From assembly GCA_018662005.1 (NCBI GenBank), contig JABJHA010000007.1:1-42888 (forward strand): 42,888 nucleotides of DNA, written 5' to 3'. The notes beneath the pieces are model-generated. The model worked only from the letters and a program-made list of their open reading frames with translations, had not been told where the DNA came from and searched no databases. This DNA is from Rhodospirillaceae bacterium. Lineage in GTDB: Bacteria > Pseudomonadota > Alphaproteobacteria > Rhodospirillales > JABHCV01. Positions 1 through 8,076 of this stretch are shown piece by piece (the first letter of the stretch is position 1; each line of letters starts with the position of its first letter). Position numbers and translations under genes: made by a program.

Positions 1-74
1 AGCATCGTCTTTGCATACTGCGTATGCTGTTTTTCTCAGTCTTTACAGTTGGATTTGTAGCGTAACAAATCAGC

Positions 75-134
75 GTCTGCTTTAGGGTGGAATAACGGAC
101 AAAATTATAGGTCCGGTTATGACCCTTAGGAGAC
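75..134. repeat. Family A intergenic hairpin repeat, short copy
   Basis: Starts GTCTGCTTTAGGG and ends in GACCCTTAGGAGAC. It matches the 71-base copies at 1092-1162 and 5324-5394, but about 11 bases are missing from the centre. The two ends are imperfect inverted repeats, so the transcript could fold into a long hairpin. It lies outside recognisable genes. Bases 1-74 to its left hold nothing I can identify. Confidence 0.7.
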
Positions 135-166
135 ATTCTGAACGGCCCGCCCTATGGTGGTGTTGG

Positions 167-355
167 TCAACTCCATCTATCGAAATCGCCTTTGTCTTTC
201 GCTTCCTGTGTCTGCTTATCTCGTTCAGCTTGAGTGTTGTCTCGCACATCTTGATGGAGGCATTCTTGCTTTTTTTTATGTGCGGTATTAGTTTGCCAAA
301 TGAGAAACAAGGCAGCGCCAATCCCAATAAGCAGCATAGCTATAATTTTATGCAT
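167..355 (-). CDS. Hypothetical small single-pass membrane protein
   Basis: This is a 62-residue ORF starting MHKIIAMLLIGIG. One hydrophobic segment covers about residues 3-20. A strongly charged, Lys/Glu/Asp/Gln-rich tail with two coiled-coil-like runs follows. The frame stays open upstream to a TTG at 502, but that extension would run through the hairpin at 410-437, so I prefer the ATG at 355. No strong Shine-Dalgarno sequence is visible. I recognise no family and infer no function. The topology (N-terminal anchor, charged tail) is all the sequence supports, and the ORF may not be expressed. Confidence 0.35.
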   Translation of the reverse strand: MHKIIAMLLIGIGAALFLIWQTNTAHKKKQECLHQDVRDNTQAERDKQTQEAKDKGDFDRWS

Positions 356-409
356 ACGATGGAAACCACCCCCAGGTTTCAAACCACCTAAACAGCGATT
401 CATCGTAAA

Positions 410-480
410 CTTCCGCTTTGGAGGGGTAAAGCGGAAGTAAGATTGGGCTGGTTTACTTCTGATTTTTACCCATTGCCGAC
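410..480. repeat. Degenerate hairpin repeat related to family A
   Basis: A perfect 10-base inverted repeat, CTTCCGCTTT (410-419) and AAAGCGGAAG (428-437), is followed by TTTTTACCCATTGCCGAC (463-480). That last stretch resembles the right end of family A elements, such as TTATTACCCATAGCGGAC at 3303-3320. It looks like a decayed or variant member of the same family. Confidence 0.5.
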
Positions 481-532
481 ATTTATTGGCTGCTTCGGAC
501 AATATGACGGATAAGGTTCCGATAAATCAGCT

Positions 533-934
533 TTAGTCACATCCGATCCTCTCTATCATCCATCTTCTCGCCGAATCTTCGTTGAAGAAGACGTCGACCT
601 GTAGTTTGAAGTCACTCATACCGGCCAAGCATTGGAACATACTGGCCGTCAAATCGTGATATTCGTGGGTCGTGAGGGCAGCGAAAACGGCGCTTTTGAC
701 ACCCTGTCTTTTGAGGATGTCGATGATTCCCTGGAGACCCTCCAGGCTGATTCGATCTTCGAAATGCCGGATATCGATAATAATAAAGGCTTCGACGTCC
801 TGGAAAATTTCCTCTACCTCTTCGAAAAAGGCGATCCAGCGCTGGTCGTCAACTGCTTCACTGACCGTAACATACAGGCAGGACTTATCTGCCAGTTCCT
901 TCCATTCCCAGCTGAAATGATTTTCTACGGTCAT
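533..934 (-). CDS. STAS-like / SpoIIAA-like domain protein
   Basis: A 133-residue soluble protein with alternating strands and helices: a strand near residues 19-25 (LYVTVSE), a helix with WIAFFEEVEEIF, then AFIIIDIRHFEDRI, a long helix, SAVFAALTTHEYHD and a C-terminal RRWMIERIG. This matches small STAS/SpoIIAA-like proteins found beside sensor proteins in alphaproteobacteria. Family members bind partner proteins or lipids rather than act as enzymes. The ATG at 934 has GAGGG about 8 bases upstream and is preferred to the TTG one codon earlier. It sits alone between repeats, and its partner is unknown. The fold call is by pattern only. Confidence 0.5.
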   Translation of the reverse strand: MTVENHFSWEWKELADKSCLYVTVSEAVDDQRWIAFFEEVEEIFQDVEAFIIIDIRHFEDRISLEGLQGIIDILKRQGVKSAVFAALTTHEYHDLTASMFQCLAGMSDFKLQVDVFFNEDSARRWMIERIGCD

Positions 935-1045
935 CAACTCGGCCCTCTGATGGCACTTGTCACATCCTGCTAATGATAGAAACTTAACGCGTGACTTCCA
1001 ACCAAAAACCGATTTCTCTCCGATATACTCGGTGAGTTGATGAAT

Positions 1046-1090
1046 GTCCGCTCCTGGCTAATAACTGAAGTCAAAGCCCATGTGTTTAAA
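1046..1090. repeat. Family B repeat, left part only
   Basis: The stretch starting GTCCGCTCCTGGCTAATAAC and running to TGTGTTTAAAC matches the first about 45 bases of the longer copies at 3162-3285 and 7397-7522. It stops where a family A element begins (1092), as if A had inserted into or replaced the rest of B. Confidence 0.6.
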
Positions 1091-1091
1091 C

Positions 1092-1162
1092 GTCTGCTTT
1101 AGGGTCGGATAACGGGCATAATTATAGCGGGTGTTTAGGTCCGGTTTTGACCCAATGCGGAC
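1092..1162. repeat. Family A intergenic hairpin repeat, full copy
   Basis: A 71-base element from GTCTGCTTTAGGGTCGGAT to TTGACCCAATGCGGAC. The ends are inverted repeats of each other with mismatches. The centre (ATAATTATAGCGGGTGTTTAGG) is nearly identical to the copy at 5324-5394, which has the same length. It lies between the STAS-like gene and the winged-helix/TPR regulator. Confidence 0.75.
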
Positions 1163-1195
1163 AAATGAAAATGATTTATTGGGAGTTTAATACTG

Positions 1196-2755
1196 TCAGT
1201 CCCGTAGACCGGCCAACTTTAATTCCGATAATAGAGAGTTAAGAAATTCATCGTTTTTGTATGGTTGTCTTTTGGCAAATTCACCCAGGGAAAATGCTGG
1301 ATCAATCAAATCGATTTCATTGACCAGATTGGACGCCATTTCCAAATTCTCCTTCTTTACGTGGAGGCTTGCCAACAGCACTCTCGACATCAAATCGCTA
1401 GAATTGCTAACTGATGCATCTTCTGCCGCAGCAACGGCATCGTCTAGGTTTCCTACACCTCGACAGACGGCGGCCAGTATATTTTTGAATAAAGGTGGGT
1501 GGATTGGTGAATACCTGATAGCTAATTTTATATGGTGAAGAGCCGTTTCCTGTTCTCCGCAATAATGCAATACATTAGCATAAAAACCATTGGCATGGGT
1601 GCAATTAGGGCGATTTGCAATTGCCTCGCGCCCTGCCGACAAGGCGTCGTCAAAACGACGATCTAAAAGATATACATGGCTAAGGACAGTATGGGCCTGG
1701 CCATCAGCATCCGCCATTTTGGAGGCACGTTCCGCCCAATAACGGGCCGACTTCATTGCCTCGTCTGGATTATCTGCCCAACCACGTTGAAAATCATACC
1801 AATGGGTTAAGGCAATCCAAGTTGGGCCGAGTGACAATTCAGGATGTAGGTCCTTCACTCTTTCAAAATAGCGACGGGCAGAAGCCAAAGCCTCGCCATT
1901 CATCTTGAAGAACTCGTTGATGCCACGGTAAAAGTTTTCCAACGATTTCAAATCACTTAGCGTCTTGTGCCAAACCCTGGCTGACTCACCCACGACAAGT
2001 TTTACGTTGATCGCGGTTAGAATTTTGGCTGTGATTTCGTCCAATACCTCGAAGGTATCTTCGGCAAGACGGTCATATTGATCCGACCAAATGATGTGTC
2101 CGGACTGGCAATCGGAAAGCTGTATCGAAATGCGAATATGGTCGCCAACCCGGCGTACGCTGCCTTCGAGGACATAGCGTACACCCATGTCATGAGCGGC
2201 CTCTTGAGCAGAACTCTCGCTAACGGCATTCGCGCTTCCTGCAGCAATCAGGAAAACACCCGAGACCTTTACCAGTGCATTTTGTATGTCAATTCTAAGA
2301 CCATCCGCCAGATAACCTTGCTGGGGGTCATCGCTGAGGTTCTGGAACGGCAGTATGACGATTGAAGGCCTATCCGGCATCGGAAGGTTCTCGTCAGAAT
2401 TTCCAAAACGGGGGCCGCTCGAACTTGGACCTGTATGATCGCCGCTATGCACTTGAGTATCAGGCATGAAACGAAAGCCGCGTCGTTGAACAGTTTTAAT
2501 CAGGCGTTGGCTTTTGCCATCGTCGCCAAGCGCCTTCCGTGCTGCATTGATGCGCGTGGAAATTGATCCATCGGATACGATACGTCCTCCCCAGACGCCT
2601 TGAATAATATCGTCCCGAGACACTACCCGACCTGCATTTTCAGCCAAGTAGCGGATTAGGTCGAAAACCTGAGGTTCCAATGGCACAACGTTGCTTCCAC
2701 GGCGCAGTTCCGCGATTGCAGTATCCAAGGTGAATTCATCAAATTGAATGAGCAT
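1196..2755 (-). CDS. Winged-helix (OmpR/CadC-type) regulator with TolB-like and TPR domains
   Basis: A protein of about 519 residues. Residues 5-95 form an OmpR-type winged helix (PLEPQVFDLIRYLAENAGRV, then GGRIVSDGSISTRINAARK and TVQRRGFRF). Next comes a segment typical of adenylate-cyclase-like and TolB-like regulators (SIVILPFQNLSDDPQQGYLA). The C-terminal half is helical TPR-like repeats rich in Ala-Arg-Tyr pairs. I see no membrane segment and no receiver domain. Such proteins are usually DNA-binding regulators whose repeats bind protein or ligand. A TTG ten codons upstream is also possible. The ATG at 2755 starts just before the winged helix, and neither start has a clear Shine-Dalgarno. 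It is divergent from the small gene at 2920, a plausible target. Confidence 0.8.
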   Translation of the reverse strand: MLIQFDEFTLDTAIAELRRGSNVVPLEPQVFDLIRYLAENAGRVVSRDDIIQGVWGGRIVSDGSISTRINAARKALGDDGKSQRLIKTVQRRGFRFMPDTQVHSGDHTGPSSSGPRFGNSDENLPMPDRPSIVILPFQNLSDDPQQGYLADGLRIDIQNALVKVSGVFLIAAGSANAVSESSAQEAAHDMGVRYVLEGSVRRVGDHIRISIQLSDCQSGHIIWSDQYDRLAEDTFEVLDEITAKILTAINVKLVVGESARVWHKTLSDLKSLENFYRGINEFFKMNGEALASARRYFERVKDLHPELSLGPTWIALTHWYDFQRGWADNPDEAMKSARYWAERASKMADADGQAHTVLSHVYLLDRRFDDALSAGREAIANRPNCTHANGFYANVLHYCGEQETALHHIKLAIRYSPIHPPLFKNILAAVCRGVGNLDDAVAAAEDASVSNSSDLMSRVLLASLHVKKENLEMASNLVNEIDLIDPAFSLGEFAKRQPYKNDEFLNSLLSELKLAGLRD

Positions 2756-2919
2756 GGATTGGAGTTCAGCCAAATTGAGCCTCAATTGAAAAATTAGCCA
2801 TTACTAAAATATAGGGCTTCTTAAGGAAATCATAAGGCAATCTTTAAGCGGGCAGTTTTAATCACCCCTATCCTCGTGATCATCAAAGGCAAACTAAAAC
2901 CTTCAAATGGAGAATGATC

Positions 2920-3108
2920 ATGACAAACAATACAACTCACAAATTCATGAGCCCGAACGGAACGTTTAATACCAAGGCTGCCATACAGGCTGGTCATAAC
3001 GCACGAACAGAAGGGCTCCGCATCCTTATTAGGGACGGCGCTGACTTTTTAAAGTCTATCCTGCACAAAAATCTTGCCAGAACTTCTTTGACGAAATTGA
3101 GAACCTGA
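2920..3108 (+). CDS. Hypothetical small protein
   Basis: A 62-residue basic protein starting MTNNTTHKFMSP. A helix-forming C-terminal half contains GLRILIRDGADFLKSILHK. GGAGA ends six bases before the ATG at 2920, a better start than the ATG two codons upstream. It is transcribed away from the winged-helix/TPR regulator with a 164-base gap. No signal peptide or membrane segment is evident. Size and position suggest a regulated small protein, but I recognise no family. Confidence 0.5.
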   Translation: MTNNTTHKFMSPNGTFNTKAAIQAGHNARTEGLRILIRDGADFLKSILHKNLARTSLTKLRT

Positions 3109-3161
3109 GAGCGGTGTCTGAAAAGAAGTTGCGGATGCGTAGTCTTGCGTTATGCAAACTT

Positions 3162-3285
3162 TCGCTTCCGGTTAATAACGGAAGTCAAAGCCTGTGTGCT
3201 TAAACTTCTGCTTATACACCTCAAGCCGACACTACAGAACACCGTGGCAATACCTTCTGTGATGGGGGAGCATGTCAACATCAGC
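3162..3285. repeat. Family B intergenic repeat, long copy
   Basis: About 124 bases nearly identical to 7397-7522. It contains a left-end hairpin CTTCCG (3165-3170) / CGGAAG (3179-3184), then CTTCTGCTTATACACCTCA and a right end with a Shine-Dalgarno-like GGGGGAG before ATGTCAACATCAG. It joins directly to a family A fragment at 3286. Confidence 0.7.
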
Positions 3286-3320
3286 GTCTGCTTTAGGTCC
3301 GTTTATTACCCATAGCGGAC
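3286..3320. repeat. Family A repeat, internally deleted
   Basis: A 35-base fragment that keeps both ends of family A (GTCTGCTTTAGG and CCCATAGCGGAC) but has lost the centre. It abuts a family B copy on the left and ends three bases before the stop of the kinase gene at 3324. Confidence 0.65.
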
Positions 3321-3323
3321 GTT

Positions 3324-5261
3324 TCAGCCTACACGTTCTTTGGGAAAAATCAGCGTCACCGTAGTGCCATGACCCTTCGTACTTTTTACTTCCAAAGTGC
3401 CACCATGCAGTTCCATCAAGCCCTTGGTCAAAGGCAATCCCAAACCGGTGCCTTCGTGCTTGCGGTCAAGGCCGCTGTCCACCTGACCAAAAGCGCTCAA
3501 GGCCATGGACACTTCATCTTCATCCATACCAATACCTGTATCGGTAACGCTAACGTAAACTGAACCGTCATCATTCAAACACGCATCTAAGGAGATCTCC
3601 CCACCCTCTTGGGTAAATTTGACGGCATTGCTGAGTAAATTGAGAAAAGCTTGCTTTACTCTTCGCTCGTCCACGAAAATCAATGGGATTTCTTGATTGA
3701 TGGAAGAGATGATAGTTATTTGTCCAGTGTCTGCCCGTGGCTTGATTATGCGAATAGAGGCATCAACAATTTGCGATAGGTTGACATTTTCTTCATGCAA
3801 CTCCAGTGCATTTGCCTCTATAGCTGATACATCGAGAATGTCATTGATGAGTTCAAGAAGATGTTCTCCGGAAAAATGGATGTCATCCAGGTATTCACTA
3901 TATTTATCATTGCCAATGGGTCCGAAGGTTTCATCTTTCATAGAACCGGAAAAACCAATAATAGCATTGAGTGGAGTGCGTAACTCGTGGCTCATGTTAG
4001 CCATCAGGTCAGATTTTGAGCGGTTGGCGACCTCTGCCTGTTCCTTGGCCTCCCGCATCTTGTTTTCCGTTTCTTTGCGATCAGAAATATCCGCGTGGAT
4101 GGCTGAATAATGTGTGATGACACCATCTTTCGACTTTATCGGAGCAATCGTGATGTCCGCCCAGAAAACGCTGCCGTCCTTGCAGCGGTCCTCAATCTCA
4201 CCCGACCAAATCTCGCCCGATTTGATGGTTCGCCATAACTCCCTGTAAAGGGCCTGAGGTGTATTACCAGATTGAATAATGCGCGGGGATTGCCCCAGAA
4301 TTTCATGTGATGAATATCCCGTGACCTCGTAGAACATGGTGTTGGCATATTCAATAATGCCTTCGGTATTAGTGATGAACAACATATTTGGGCTTTGTTC
4401 GACGGTTTGAGACAGTTTGAGCAGTTCTTCACCCGCTCGCCGCCGTTCCGTGATATTACGAATGATGCTGGTGACGAACTTTTCGTCGCCTATGCTCCAT
4501 TCGGATATTGTCAGTTCGATAGGGAATTTTGAGCCATCCTTTCGTAACGCCTCGACTTCTAAGCTCATGTTCCCAAGCTGTCTTTCTCCCTCGACCATGA
4601 AGCGCTCAAAGCCTTTTATGTGATCGTCACGAAAGTGTTCAGGTATAAGGACGGTCACAGGTTGACCGACGATTTCCGTTTCGTCGTATCCGAACATTTG
4701 CCGTGCCCCATTGTTCCACTGGACGATGAGGCCATTTTTGTTGGCTGAAATGATAGCGTCCTGTGCGGATTGAGCCACGGCCCGGAAGCGGGCCTCGCTT
4801 TCCTTCATTTGCTTGGTGCGGTCGGCGACTTCGATCTCAAGATTATCCCGTGCCAAGCGCAGTTTATCCTCAAACTGTTTGCGCGAAGCAATGAGGAGCG
4901 CCGTAATCCAGATGACTAATAAGGCCACTCCACGATTTGTGAGAACGACCCAAAGAACGCCTCCACTCGGAGATGCAAAGTAACCAACAATGGTTAGTGC
5001 AGATCCTAGAACGGCTAAAAGGTATATGTGCTGGCGCTTCGAATACCATATGCCCATCAAGATAAGCGCCACATAAGGCACCGCTCCTGCAACACCAAGG
5101 GGCAGTGACAAATCGAGTGCAAGGACAATCGCGGCCACAGCTACCGTAATAATGATTATTATAAATGGAGTCCTGACAACTGAAGGGATTTGACGTCTAT
5201 TCACACCATTCCAATCGATGTTGAAATCCCGATCATCATTCATTTGTGGAATCGCTCCCAT
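3324..5261 (-). CDS. Membrane PAS sensor histidine kinase (orphan)
   Basis: A 645-residue protein. Residues 30-125 hold about four membrane segments without a large periplasmic loop. A short coiled coil (about 128-155) leads to two PAS domains (about 155-275 and 282-398). The HisKA domain carries the phosphoacceptor His425 in MSHELRTPLNAI. The ATPase domain has the G1 motif DTGIGM and the G2 motif GTGLGLPLTKG. It ends without a receiver or HPt domain, so it must phosphorylate a separate protein, but no response regulator lies beside it. Two starts are possible, ATG at 5261 or at 5243. The C-terminal kinase half is a clear paralogue of the next kinase gene. Signal and partner are unknown. Confidence 0.9.
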   Translation of the reverse strand: MGAIPQMNDDRDFNIDWNGVNRRQIPSVVRTPFIIIIITVAVAAIVLALDLSLPLGVAGAVPYVALILMGIWYSKRQHIYLLAVLGSALTIVGYFASPSGGVLWVVLTNRGVALLVIWITALLIASRKQFEDKLRLARDNLEIEVADRTKQMKESEARFRAVAQSAQDAIISANKNGLIVQWNNGARQMFGYDETEIVGQPVTVLIPEHFRDDHIKGFERFMVEGERQLGNMSLEVEALRKDGSKFPIELTISEWSIGDEKFVTSIIRNITERRRAGEELLKLSQTVEQSPNMLFITNTEGIIEYANTMFYEVTGYSSHEILGQSPRIIQSGNTPQALYRELWRTIKSGEIWSGEIEDRCKDGSVFWADITIAPIKSKDGVITHYSAIHADISDRKETENKMREAKEQAEVANRSKSDLMANMSHELRTPLNAIIGFSGSMKDETFGPIGNDKYSEYLDDIHFSGEHLLELINDILDVSAIEANALELHEENVNLSQIVDASIRIIKPRADTGQITIISSINQEIPLIFVDERRVKQAFLNLLSNAVKFTQEGGEISLDACLNDDGSVYVSVTDTGIGMDEDEVSMALSAFGQVDSGLDRKHEGTGLGLPLTKGLMELHGGTLEVKSTKGHGTTVTLIFPKERVG

Positions 5262-5323
5262 GCTAAAACTCTACGTCAGCATCTTCCGATATGCTTTTCT
5301 CGTCAATATGTCCTGATATGAAG

Positions 5324-5394
5324 GTCTGCTTTAGGGTCGTATAACGGACATAATTTTGGCGGGTGTTTAGGTCCGGTTATGACCTAAAGCGGAC
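5324..5394. repeat. Family A intergenic hairpin repeat, full copy
   Basis: 71 bases, the best-preserved copy. The left end GTCTGCTTTAGGGTCGTATA and the right end GTTATGACCTAAAGCGGAC are inverted repeats with few mismatches. It fills the gap between the two histidine kinase genes. Confidence 0.75.
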
Positions 5395-5410
5395 ATTTAA
5401 AAATTTGGCG

Positions 5411-7321
5411 TTAGCGATCATCAGCCCTTTGGGTTGGGAACGTCACGGTCACAACCGTTCCCTTTTCGACACCGCTCTCAATATTTAATTTTCCATCGTG
5501 AGCTTCGACAAGGGACTTCACTATAGACAATCCAAGGCCCGTTCCTTTTTGGGTTATGTACGGGTCAGAATGCGTCTGAGAAAACGGATCAGTTACCGTT
5601 GACAGTCTGTCGGGGGGTATCCCAATACCGGTGTCACTCACCTTAATTGAAATTGATTTTTCCATTTCCAGTATGGAAACCGAAATAGTTCCACCCCGGT
5701 TTGTAAACTTGATGGCATTGGATAGAAGATTGAGAAAAATTTGGGTGAATGATCGCTTGTCGGCATATAGGGAAGGTGAATTTTCGGGAACGTCCAACGA
5801 CAGCTTGATGTCTCTATCCTTGGCAGCTGGTTCGAAATTCCTGATGCAATCCCTCAGAATTTCACCGATAACGACATCCTCATTGATCATGGGACGCTTG
5901 CCGGCTTCAATTGCCGCAATATCCAGCATATCGTTAATCAGTTCCATCATATGTTCGCCACTCGTGTGTATGTCGTTCGCGTAAACTTCATAATTGTCGG
6001 CACCCAGCGGGCCAAAATACTGTGAGCGCAACATTTCGCTGAAACCCAGAATGGCATTCAAAGGTGTGCGGAACTCGTGACTCATGGTGGCAAGGAACTC
6101 TGACTTAGCCTGATTCGCACGTTCGGCATCGGCCAAAGCCGTTTGAAGTTGTTCCTCTGCCTTTTTGCGATCGGAAATATCGTGAATAACGGCGCTGAAA
6201 TAGATTTTCCCTTTTGAATGCCATGCTCCAAGTGACAGTTCCAACGGAAACTCATGGCCATCTCTATGCAAGCCCTCTAATTCGACGGTCTTACCAACGA
6301 TGCGGTAATCGCCGGTTTCGCACACCCTTTTCAAACCCGCCTCATGCGCCTCCCGGTAACGTTCTGGCATAAGGAGAGTCAGGGGCTGGTTGAGAATTTC
6401 GTTCTCAGCGTAGCCGAAGGCTTTTTCCGCTCCCGGGTTCCATGAAATGATACTTCCTTCTTCATCGATGGAAATGATCATTGCAACGTTGGCTGACAGG
6501 TAAATGGAGCGGAATTTCTCTTCGCTCTCTAGCAAGGCTGTTTCGATTTGTTTGCGATCAGTGATGTCCGTCGAAATTGCGCATGTTCCAAAAGGTTCAT
6601 CATCCCCAATCCTGACGGGAAATTTCGTTGTTAAATATGTATGCCATTCGCCATTCTTGTGTTTGACAACTTCCTCTACCTTAATGGGAGCGTTGGATTT
6701 CATTGCCGCAAGGTCGTTCTTCCATAACTCATCAGCTACTTCTTTGGGAAAAATGTCGTACACGTTTTTACCGATGAAGTCCTCCGAAGGTGGTCCATCT
6801 AAAACATTAAATTGATTGTTAATCAGTAGGATATTTCCCACACGGTCCTTCATCGAAATTAATGAGGATGAGTTGTCAAGAATGGCCTGCAACTGCGCCC
6901 CTCTTTCTTGAATGGCCATTTGAGCCTGAACAAATTGATCGATGTCGGTGTGTACGCCTATGACCCTCAGAGGCTCGCCGGCCTCGTCCCTTTCAACGAT
7001 ATTGGCCCGTGCCATGATCCACATCCAGCTGCCATCCTTGCGGCGGAACCTGAACTTGGGATGATAGACCTGTGTGCGACCGGACATGAATTCTTCCACG
7101 TCTTTGCCCACTCGCTCAATATCGTCTGGATGAACCCGGCTGGCCCAGCTTTCGAAGTCCATTGGAAAGTCGCCGGGTTCGTACCCGGCCATGGTGTAAT
7201 AGGATGGTTCGAAGATCACGACATTGGTGGAGACGTTCCAGTCGTAAACGCCGTCACCGATGGCTTCCATCGCATGTGCAAACCGATATTCATGACCGTT
7301 GGAAAATCCACCAGTGTTCAT
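5411..7321 (-). CDS. Soluble multi-PAS sensor histidine kinase (orphan)
   Basis: A 636-residue cytoplasmic kinase with no membrane segments. It has three PAS domains: about 15-135 (PAS_3 type, with RRKDGSWMWI), 140-260 and 268-390. The HisKA phosphoacceptor is His415 in MSHEFRTPLNAI, and the ATPase motifs are DTGIGIP and GTGLGLSIVKS. The ATG at 7321 has GAGGA five bases upstream and is better than the TTG at 7336. Its HisKA and ATPase parts resemble those of the membrane kinase at 3324-5261, suggesting duplication and exchange of the sensory half. No response regulator is adjacent. Confidence 0.9.
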   Translation of the reverse strand: MNTGGFSNGHEYRFAHAMEAIGDGVYDWNVSTNVVIFEPSYYTMAGYEPGDFPMDFESWASRVHPDDIERVGKDVEEFMSGRTQVYHPKFRFRRKDGSWMWIMARANIVERDEAGEPLRVIGVHTDIDQFVQAQMAIQERGAQLQAILDNSSSLISMKDRVGNILLINNQFNVLDGPPSEDFIGKNVYDIFPKEVADELWKNDLAAMKSNAPIKVEEVVKHKNGEWHTYLTTKFPVRIGDDEPFGTCAISTDITDRKQIETALLESEEKFRSIYLSANVAMIISIDEEGSIISWNPGAEKAFGYAENEILNQPLTLLMPERYREAHEAGLKRVCETGDYRIVGKTVELEGLHRDGHEFPLELSLGAWHSKGKIYFSAVIHDISDRKKAEEQLQTALADAERANQAKSEFLATMSHEFRTPLNAILGFSEMLRSQYFGPLGADNYEVYANDIHTSGEHMMELINDMLDIAAIEAGKRPMINEDVVIGEILRDCIRNFEPAAKDRDIKLSLDVPENSPSLYADKRSFTQIFLNLLSNAIKFTNRGGTISVSILEMEKSISIKVSDTGIGIPPDRLSTVTDPFSQTHSDPYITQKGTGLGLSIVKSLVEAHDGKLNIESGVEKGTVVTVTFPTQRADDR

Positions 7322-7719
7322 CGCAATCCTCACCAAAGTTATTGTAGGAATAAAACAGTAAATTCACCTTGATAAAGATCATTTCAAATTACAGATGTCT
7401 GCTCTTGGCTAATAACGGAAGTCAAAGCTTGTGTGTTTAAACTTCTGCTTATACACCTCAGGCAGACACTACCAACACCGTCGCAATGCCTTCTGCGACG
7501 AGGGACCATGTCAACATCAGCATTTGCCCGCTGGTGCTTTCAAGGATTGACGACGACGACAAAGAGAAACAGCAAAGATCACCATAATGAATCGTTGATC
7601 GCGTTGGTTTTGCACAAGTTTTGATGAGGTTGGTCACTTCCCCTCAGCCACCCCAATTTCCCAAACATCCCGGTTGCTGTACACTCATCCTAATCATTTG
7701 GATTGAGAGGTGAAGGCAT
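7322..7719. other. Intergenic stretch with family B repeat and decayed ORF
   Basis: Nearly 400 bases without a convincing gene. It contains the family B copy at 7397-7522. After the repeat comes a short open frame from ATG 7508 (reading MSTSAFARWCFQ) that ends at 7624 and looks like a truncated remnant. The last 90 bases hold the leader of the membrane-protein gene at 7720. Confidence 0.5.
7397..7522. repeat. Family B intergenic repeat, long copy
   Basis: Runs from GTCTGCTCTTGGCTAATAAC to ATGTCAACATCAGC and matches 3162-3285 along its length. A Shine-Dalgarno-like AGGGA just precedes the ATG at 7508. The same arrangement is present in the other long copy, so the repeat may carry the start of a lost gene. 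Confidence 0.7.
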
Positions 7720-8076
7720 ATGGAACGCCGGGTTTATTTTATTTTTGGCGATGTGCTGGCCTGTATTGTCAGCGGCGCGGTTGCTGGCTGGTTGACGGGG
7801 TTTGTTGTGCCCGGTGACTGGTTTGCGCTGGTTGGCATGATCACCGGCATGGCAATCGGGATGCCGGTCGGGATGATCGGCGGCTATCTTTTCTCGCCCT
7901 TGTTTGGCGCCTTCGAGGTGATGTTGCCAGCCTCCTTAAGCGGCATGGTCGCCGGTATGGTCGTCGGCATGGGCCACACCATGGGTTCGACGGCTTTAAG
8001 CGGCGCTGTTATTGGCGTTGGCTGTCTGGTTTTCTGCTACCTTCTGCAGGCCAGGCTTGAGGGCGAGGTGTCCTGA
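7720..8076 (+). CDS. Small Gly/Met-rich integral membrane protein
   Basis: A 118-residue, very hydrophobic protein with about four membrane segments (near 10-30, 35-60, 65-85 and 90-112). Glycine and methionine repeats such as GMITGMAIGMPVGMIGG suggest tight helix packing. The ATG at 7720 has a purine-rich GAGGTGAAGG upstream. Its stop codon overlaps the start of the methyltransferase gene (TGATG), so the two are probably translationally coupled. I recognise no named family. Methionine-rich membrane segments can bind metal, but nothing here proves that. Confidence 0.7.
   Translation: MERRVYFIFGDVLACIVSGAVAGWLTGFVVPGDWFALVGMITGMAIGMPVGMIGGYLFSPLFGAFEVMLPASLSGMVAGMVVGMGHTMGSTALSGAVIGVGCLVFCYLLQARLEGEVS

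Noticed and set aside
3324-7321. Haem binding by PAS domains of the two histidine kinases, from their conserved PE-x-x-R-x-x-H pattern
   Set aside because: The distal Arg is not kept and this His pattern is common in PAS domains without haem.
7433-7624. 63-codon ORF on the plus strand after the second kinase
   Set aside because: It begins inside a family B repeat and its composition is not protein-like. At most it is a truncated remnant starting at 7508.
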